17,071 bases of DNA from an uncultured delta proteobacterium (GTDB lineage: Bacteria > RBG-13-61-14 > DRUE01), in the NCBI GenBank assembly GCA_903930515.1, contig CAIYYW010000326.1:1-17071 (forward strand), written 5' to 3'. The first letter of the stretch is position 1. Each line of letters begins with the position of its first letter. The notes beneath the pieces are model-generated. The model was given only the letters and a program-made list of their open reading frames with translations, was not told the origin of the DNA and ran no database searches. Positions 14,687 through 17,071 of the stretch are shown here, piece after piece. The position numbers were made by a program, and so were the translations under genes.

Positions 14687-15490
14687 ATGCTGTTATTAGC
14701 CCAGAGCGTGATCTTTCTAGCCGGCTTAACCGGAATCCTGTTTCTGATCCGGAAACAGTCATCGGTTTTTTTGGTGTCCCGGATCCTGTCCGTCGCCGCC
14801 ATGCTCAGCCAGGCGGCCTGGCTGATCTATGCCGGGTTCTCCTTTCCTTACTCCGTGCTCCTGGACCCCTGGGGGGTGATGGCCGTGTTCATCATCGCCG
14901 TGATTGCGATGTCCTTCTGGGCCGGGAAAAAATATCAGACGCCCCAGGTCCTGATCGGAGCCTTGGTCCTGCTCTCCCTCGCCATCATCCTCGGACGGGT
15001 CTTCTTCCCGGCTCCGGGCAATCTCCCGATCAAGATCACGATGAAACTCGCGCTCCATATCCTGTTCACCTCCGCCGGGTTCGCCATCCTCGCGGTCGGA
15101 TGCGTGGTCGGCATTTTGATCCTGCTCCGCACCCGGATTCTCAAATCAATGGACTGGGCCTTCAAGCCCGAAATCCCATGGCCCTCGCTAACCGCTCTGG
15201 ACAACCTCTTCTTCAAAACCCTCGGCCTCGGAATCCTCCTGCTCTCAGTCGGGATCGGCCTCGGAGCCTGGCTGCTCCCGGGAATGAACCTGAAAGGAAC
15301 CTGGTATGAAGACCCCAAGGTGCTCCTGAGTTCGCTCGGTTGGGGACTTTACGGATGGGTATGGGTCTCGCGAAGACGCCAGGGTTTTTATTCCTGGACC
15401 ATCGTCGCCATCGCCACCCTCGGATATATCTTCATCCTGCTCGGATTCTTCCTCTCCAACTTCATCGCCACCGGGTTCCATCGTTTCTAA
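14687..15490 (+). CDS. CcsA/HemX-like multi-pass membrane protein
   Basis: This 267-residue protein has about eight transmembrane segments (near 2-21, 27-51, 63-80, 88-107, 120-147, 178-197, 212-228 and 236-260). It belongs to the cytochrome c assembly family that includes CcsA and HemX. CcsA-like marks are H124 in ALHILFTSAGFA, the WYEDPK segment at 206-211 in the place of the WxWDPKE motif, and H264 near the C-terminus in TGFHRF. CcsA carries haem across the membrane to cytochrome c; HemX, usually encoded just before hemA, is linked to the level of glutamyl-tRNA reductase. The position directly before hemA fits either. The partial WDP motif and preserved histidines keep a haem-handling role possible. 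Its own promoter is strong. Confidence 0.82.
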   Translation: MLLLAQSVIFLAGLTGILFLIRKQSSVFLVSRILSVAAMLSQAAWLIYAGFSFPYSVLLDPWGVMAVFIIAVIAMSFWAGKKYQTPQVLIGALVLLSLAIILGRVFFPAPGNLPIKITMKLALHILFTSAGFAILAVGCVVGILILLRTRILKSMDWAFKPEIPWPSLTALDNLFFKTLGLGILLLSVGIGLGAWLLPGMNLKGTWYEDPKVLLSSLGWGLYGWVWVSRRRQGFYSWTIVAIATLGYIFILLGFFLSNFIATGFHRF

Positions 15491-15499
15491 GGAGCAAGC

Positions 15500-16903
15500 T
15501 TGAACCAAGAACATCCAAACCACCTGGCTCCCAAAACCACAGCCTCCGAGTGCATCCCGCTGGTGGACTCGCTTCATCTGGCCGGAGTCAACCACCGCAC
15601 CGCTTCCCTGGAAATACGGGAGAAGCTGGCGGTTCCGAAAGGAAAGATCAATGCAGTCCTGAATACTTTAAGCAAAAACCTCGGACTCTCCGAGCTGGTC
15701 ATCATCTCCACCTGCAACCGGACCGAATTCTATTGGGCCTCCGACAAAAAAATCAGCCCCCTGGAATTCCTCCGCGCACTCCCGCTCCTCAATCCCGACA
15801 ACCCCGAGCCGCTCCAGCCCCTGATCTACGCCTATTCCGGAAAAGAAGCCGTCAGTCATCTCTTTGAAGTGACCTCCGGACTGGACTCGCTCGTGCTCGG
15901 AGAAACCCAGGTCTTCGGTCAGGTCAGGAGCGCCTACGAATGTTCGCGCGAAATCGGAATCACCGGCATCGCCCTAAACTTCCTTTTCCAGAAAGCCTTT
16001 GAGACCACCAAAAAGGTGCATAATCAGACTGCACTCCTTTCCCAGAAGGCCTCCATCCCCTCGGTGGCCTTGGAATTCGCCCGGGCCATTTTCGAGGACC
16101 TCTCCGACGCCTTTGTACTCGTGATCGGCACCGGAGAGATCGCGGAAGTCACGGTGGAAGTCTTGAGGAAACGCGGTGTGCGCAAGATGGGCTTCATCAG
16201 CCGGACCGCGGACCGCGCTAAAATCTGGAAGGAGAAGTATCCCAACTCCGAAGTGGCCATCCTGGAAAACCTCTCCAGCCTGCTCTGGAAAGCCGACATC
16301 GTGATCACCTGCACCGAAACCGACCGGCCCATCCTGGGCGCCAAAGAAGTCAGCCAGGCCCTGGACACCAGGCAGAAACGCAACCGCCCCTTCCTGATCC
16401 TCGACCTGGGCATCCCCAGAAATGTCAGCCCCGACCTGAAAAAGCTCGGCCAGGTTTATCTCAAGGATATTGACGACCTCCAGGAAATCATCAACAAGAA
16501 CCAGGCACAACTGGAATTGGAAGTGATCAAAGCCCGCCGGATTATAGAGACCGGCGTCCAGGACTATCTTCAGTTCTGCAAATCAGCCACCGTGGCCTCA
16601 ACCATCAAGGAATTCCGTGCCTTGGCCGAAGAGATCGCCCAAAAGGAACTCAATCGCAGCCTGCGCAAGCTCGGAGAACTATCCCCCGAACAAAAGCAGG
16701 AGCTGGAAATCCTGGTCCACCGCATCCTCGGAAAAGTCCTCCATAATCCCTCCCAGCGACTCCGGCTCGTCGCAAGAGACAACCAGGCACAGCAGGCCAT
16801 CCAATGGGCCAGAATCCTCTTCGGTCTCGATTCGGTGGATCATTCAACCGATCCCGCCGCCTCTCCCGACTCCGCCAGCCCCCATAATAAAAAACCCGAA
16901 TAA
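15500..16903 (+). CDS. hemA: Glutamyl-tRNA reductase
   Basis: HemA reduces glutamyl-tRNA with NADPH to glutamate-1-semialdehyde, the first step of the C5 route to tetrapyrroles. The start is TTG 15500, with AAGGAG five bases before it overlapping the ccsA-like stop. Domain order is normal: a catalytic domain with LHLAGVNHRTASLEIREKLA and nucleophile C72 in ISTCNRTEFYW, then SGLDSLVLGETQVFGQV, an NADPH-binding domain with VIGTGEIAE at 208-216, and a helical dimer domain ending near LRLVARDNQ. At 467 residues it is slightly long because of a roughly 20-residue N-terminal lead and a Ser/Pro-rich tail (STDPAASPDSASPHNKKPE). hemC, a usual partner, does not follow within the window; repeats do. TTG may limit the rate of translation. 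Confidence 0.96.
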   Translation: MNQEHPNHLAPKTTASECIPLVDSLHLAGVNHRTASLEIREKLAVPKGKINAVLNTLSKNLGLSELVIISTCNRTEFYWASDKKISPLEFLRALPLLNPDNPEPLQPLIYAYSGKEAVSHLFEVTSGLDSLVLGETQVFGQVRSAYECSREIGITGIALNFLFQKAFETTKKVHNQTALLSQKASIPSVALEFARAIFEDLSDAFVLVIGTGEIAEVTVEVLRKRGVRKMGFISRTADRAKIWKEKYPNSEVAILENLSSLLWKADIVITCTETDRPILGAKEVSQALDTRQKRNRPFLILDLGIPRNVSPDLKKLGQVYLKDIDDLQEIINKNQAQLELEVIKARRIIETGVQDYLQFCKSATVASTIKEFRALAEEIAQKELNRSLRKLGELSPEQKQELEILVHRILGKVLHNPSQRLRLVARDNQAQQAIQWARILFGLDSVDHSTDPAASPDSASPHNKKPE

Positions 16904-16915
16904 CACTTCTTGCTT

Positions 16916-16943
16916 GCCCTGCGTAGCGAGTCAGAGCGAAGCA
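16916..16943 (+). repeat. 28-nt inverted repeat, right copy
   Basis: This is identical over 28 bases to the reverse complement of 14569-14596. It begins 13 bases after the hemA stop, so the two copies closely bracket the ccsA-like/hemA unit in opposite orientation. Confidence 0.85.
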
Positions 16944-17007
16944 TGGGGGTGGGCGGGACACTCTTGCCTGCGTGCTGCTTCCAATGTGCGAGCGAATTCA
17001 GTCGCGA

Positions 17008-17024
17008 CAAGGGCGCAGCCCTTG
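17008..17024. repeat. Perfect 7-bp hairpin
   Basis: CAAGGGC and GCCCTTG flank a GCA loop. It lies about 105 bases after hemA and may act as a weak terminator or be part of a dispersed repeat. Confidence 0.5.
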
Positions 17025-17037
17025 ACCACTCTGTGCG

Positions 17038-17053
17038 GGCGACTTTAGTCGCC
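17038..17053. repeat. Palindrome GGCGACTTTAGTCGCC
   Basis: Seven-base arms surround TT. The core matches that of the palindrome at 14068-14081, with different outer bases. Confidence 0.55.
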
Positions 17054-17071
17054 ATTTGCTTCTTGAATGTG

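Larger units (their letters stand above)
16904..17071. other. Repeat-bearing downstream region of hemA
   Basis: The last 168 bases hold no gene. They contain the right copy of the 28-nt repeat, a perfect hairpin CAAGGGC-GCA-GCCCTTG at 17008-17024 and a palindrome at 17038-17053. Either hairpin could stop hemA transcription, though neither has a T run. The window ends here, so the next gene is unknown. Confidence 0.6.

Noticed and set aside
14687-16903. Composite transposon formed by the 28-nt inverted repeats
   Set aside because: The enclosed genes are housekeeping and no transposase lies between or near them, so the bracketing is kept only as an observation.

Overview
The window carries an ordinary set of bacterial housekeeping genes in compact operons, plus a three-gene sugar-cleaving cluster and two repeat-rich patches. 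GC content is high in the genes and clearly lower around the first gene. Proteins with signal peptides, a GH95 fucosidase, an LL-diaminopimelate-type aminotransferase, a DUF4911 protein and a CcsA/HemX-hemA pair suggest an uncultured, probably Gram-negative bacterium, perhaps Omnitrophota-like or a deltaproteobacterial relative. That placement is a guess from gene content; nothing here fixes the taxon. No rRNA, tRNA, CRISPR array, transposase or integrase gene was found.

Layout. (1) 1-551: a GxxExxY protein gene in AT-rich DNA, bracketed by two copies of a 22-nt direct repeat. (2) 576-1868: purA, forward. (3) 1869-2049: a short gap with the degraded C-terminus of an SGNH/GDSL hydrolase and a stem-loop repeat. 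(4) 5230-2050, reverse: a tightly coupled five-gene operon of LL-DAP-type aminotransferase, folK, a small membrane-anchored YHS protein, a DapA-family aldolase and DUF4911. The genes overlap or lie within about 10 nt, and a good promoter precedes the first. (5) 5428-6180: a Nif3-family gene, forward and divergent from that operon. (6) 13712-6253, reverse: an exported clan GH-A glycosidase-like protein, an exported GH43-like five-bladed propeller protein and an exported GH95 alpha-L-fucosidase, followed by a GlcD-type flavoprotein and a GlcF-type iron-sulfur protein. The first gene has a promoter placed so close to its ATG that a leaderless mRNA is likely. (7) 13713-14686: almost 1 kb without an intact gene, holding a GIY-YIG nuclease pseudogene broken by a TAG codon and many stem-loop repeats. 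(8) 14687-16903: a CcsA/HemX-like membrane protein and hemA (glutamyl-tRNA reductase), forward, behind a near-consensus promoter. (9) 16904-17071: more repeats, including an inverted copy of a 28-nt sequence also found upstream of the ccsA-like gene.

How the genes may work together. The GH genes probably attack a fucose-containing glycan outside the cytoplasm. The GlcD/GlcF pair could oxidise a 2-hydroxy acid such as lactate or glycolate, possibly a product of deoxyhexose breakdown, but that link is inference. The aminotransferase and DapA-like genes fit lysine/diaminopimelate synthesis, although the aldolase substrate cannot be read from sequence alone. The ccsA-like/hemA pair belongs to tetrapyrrole synthesis and perhaps cytochrome c assembly.

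I did not find a convincing new multi-gene system. The most unusual material is the dispersed repeats: the direct repeats around the GxxExxY gene, the inverted 28-nt copies around ccsA-hemA, and stem-loops that keep a core motif while their arms differ.
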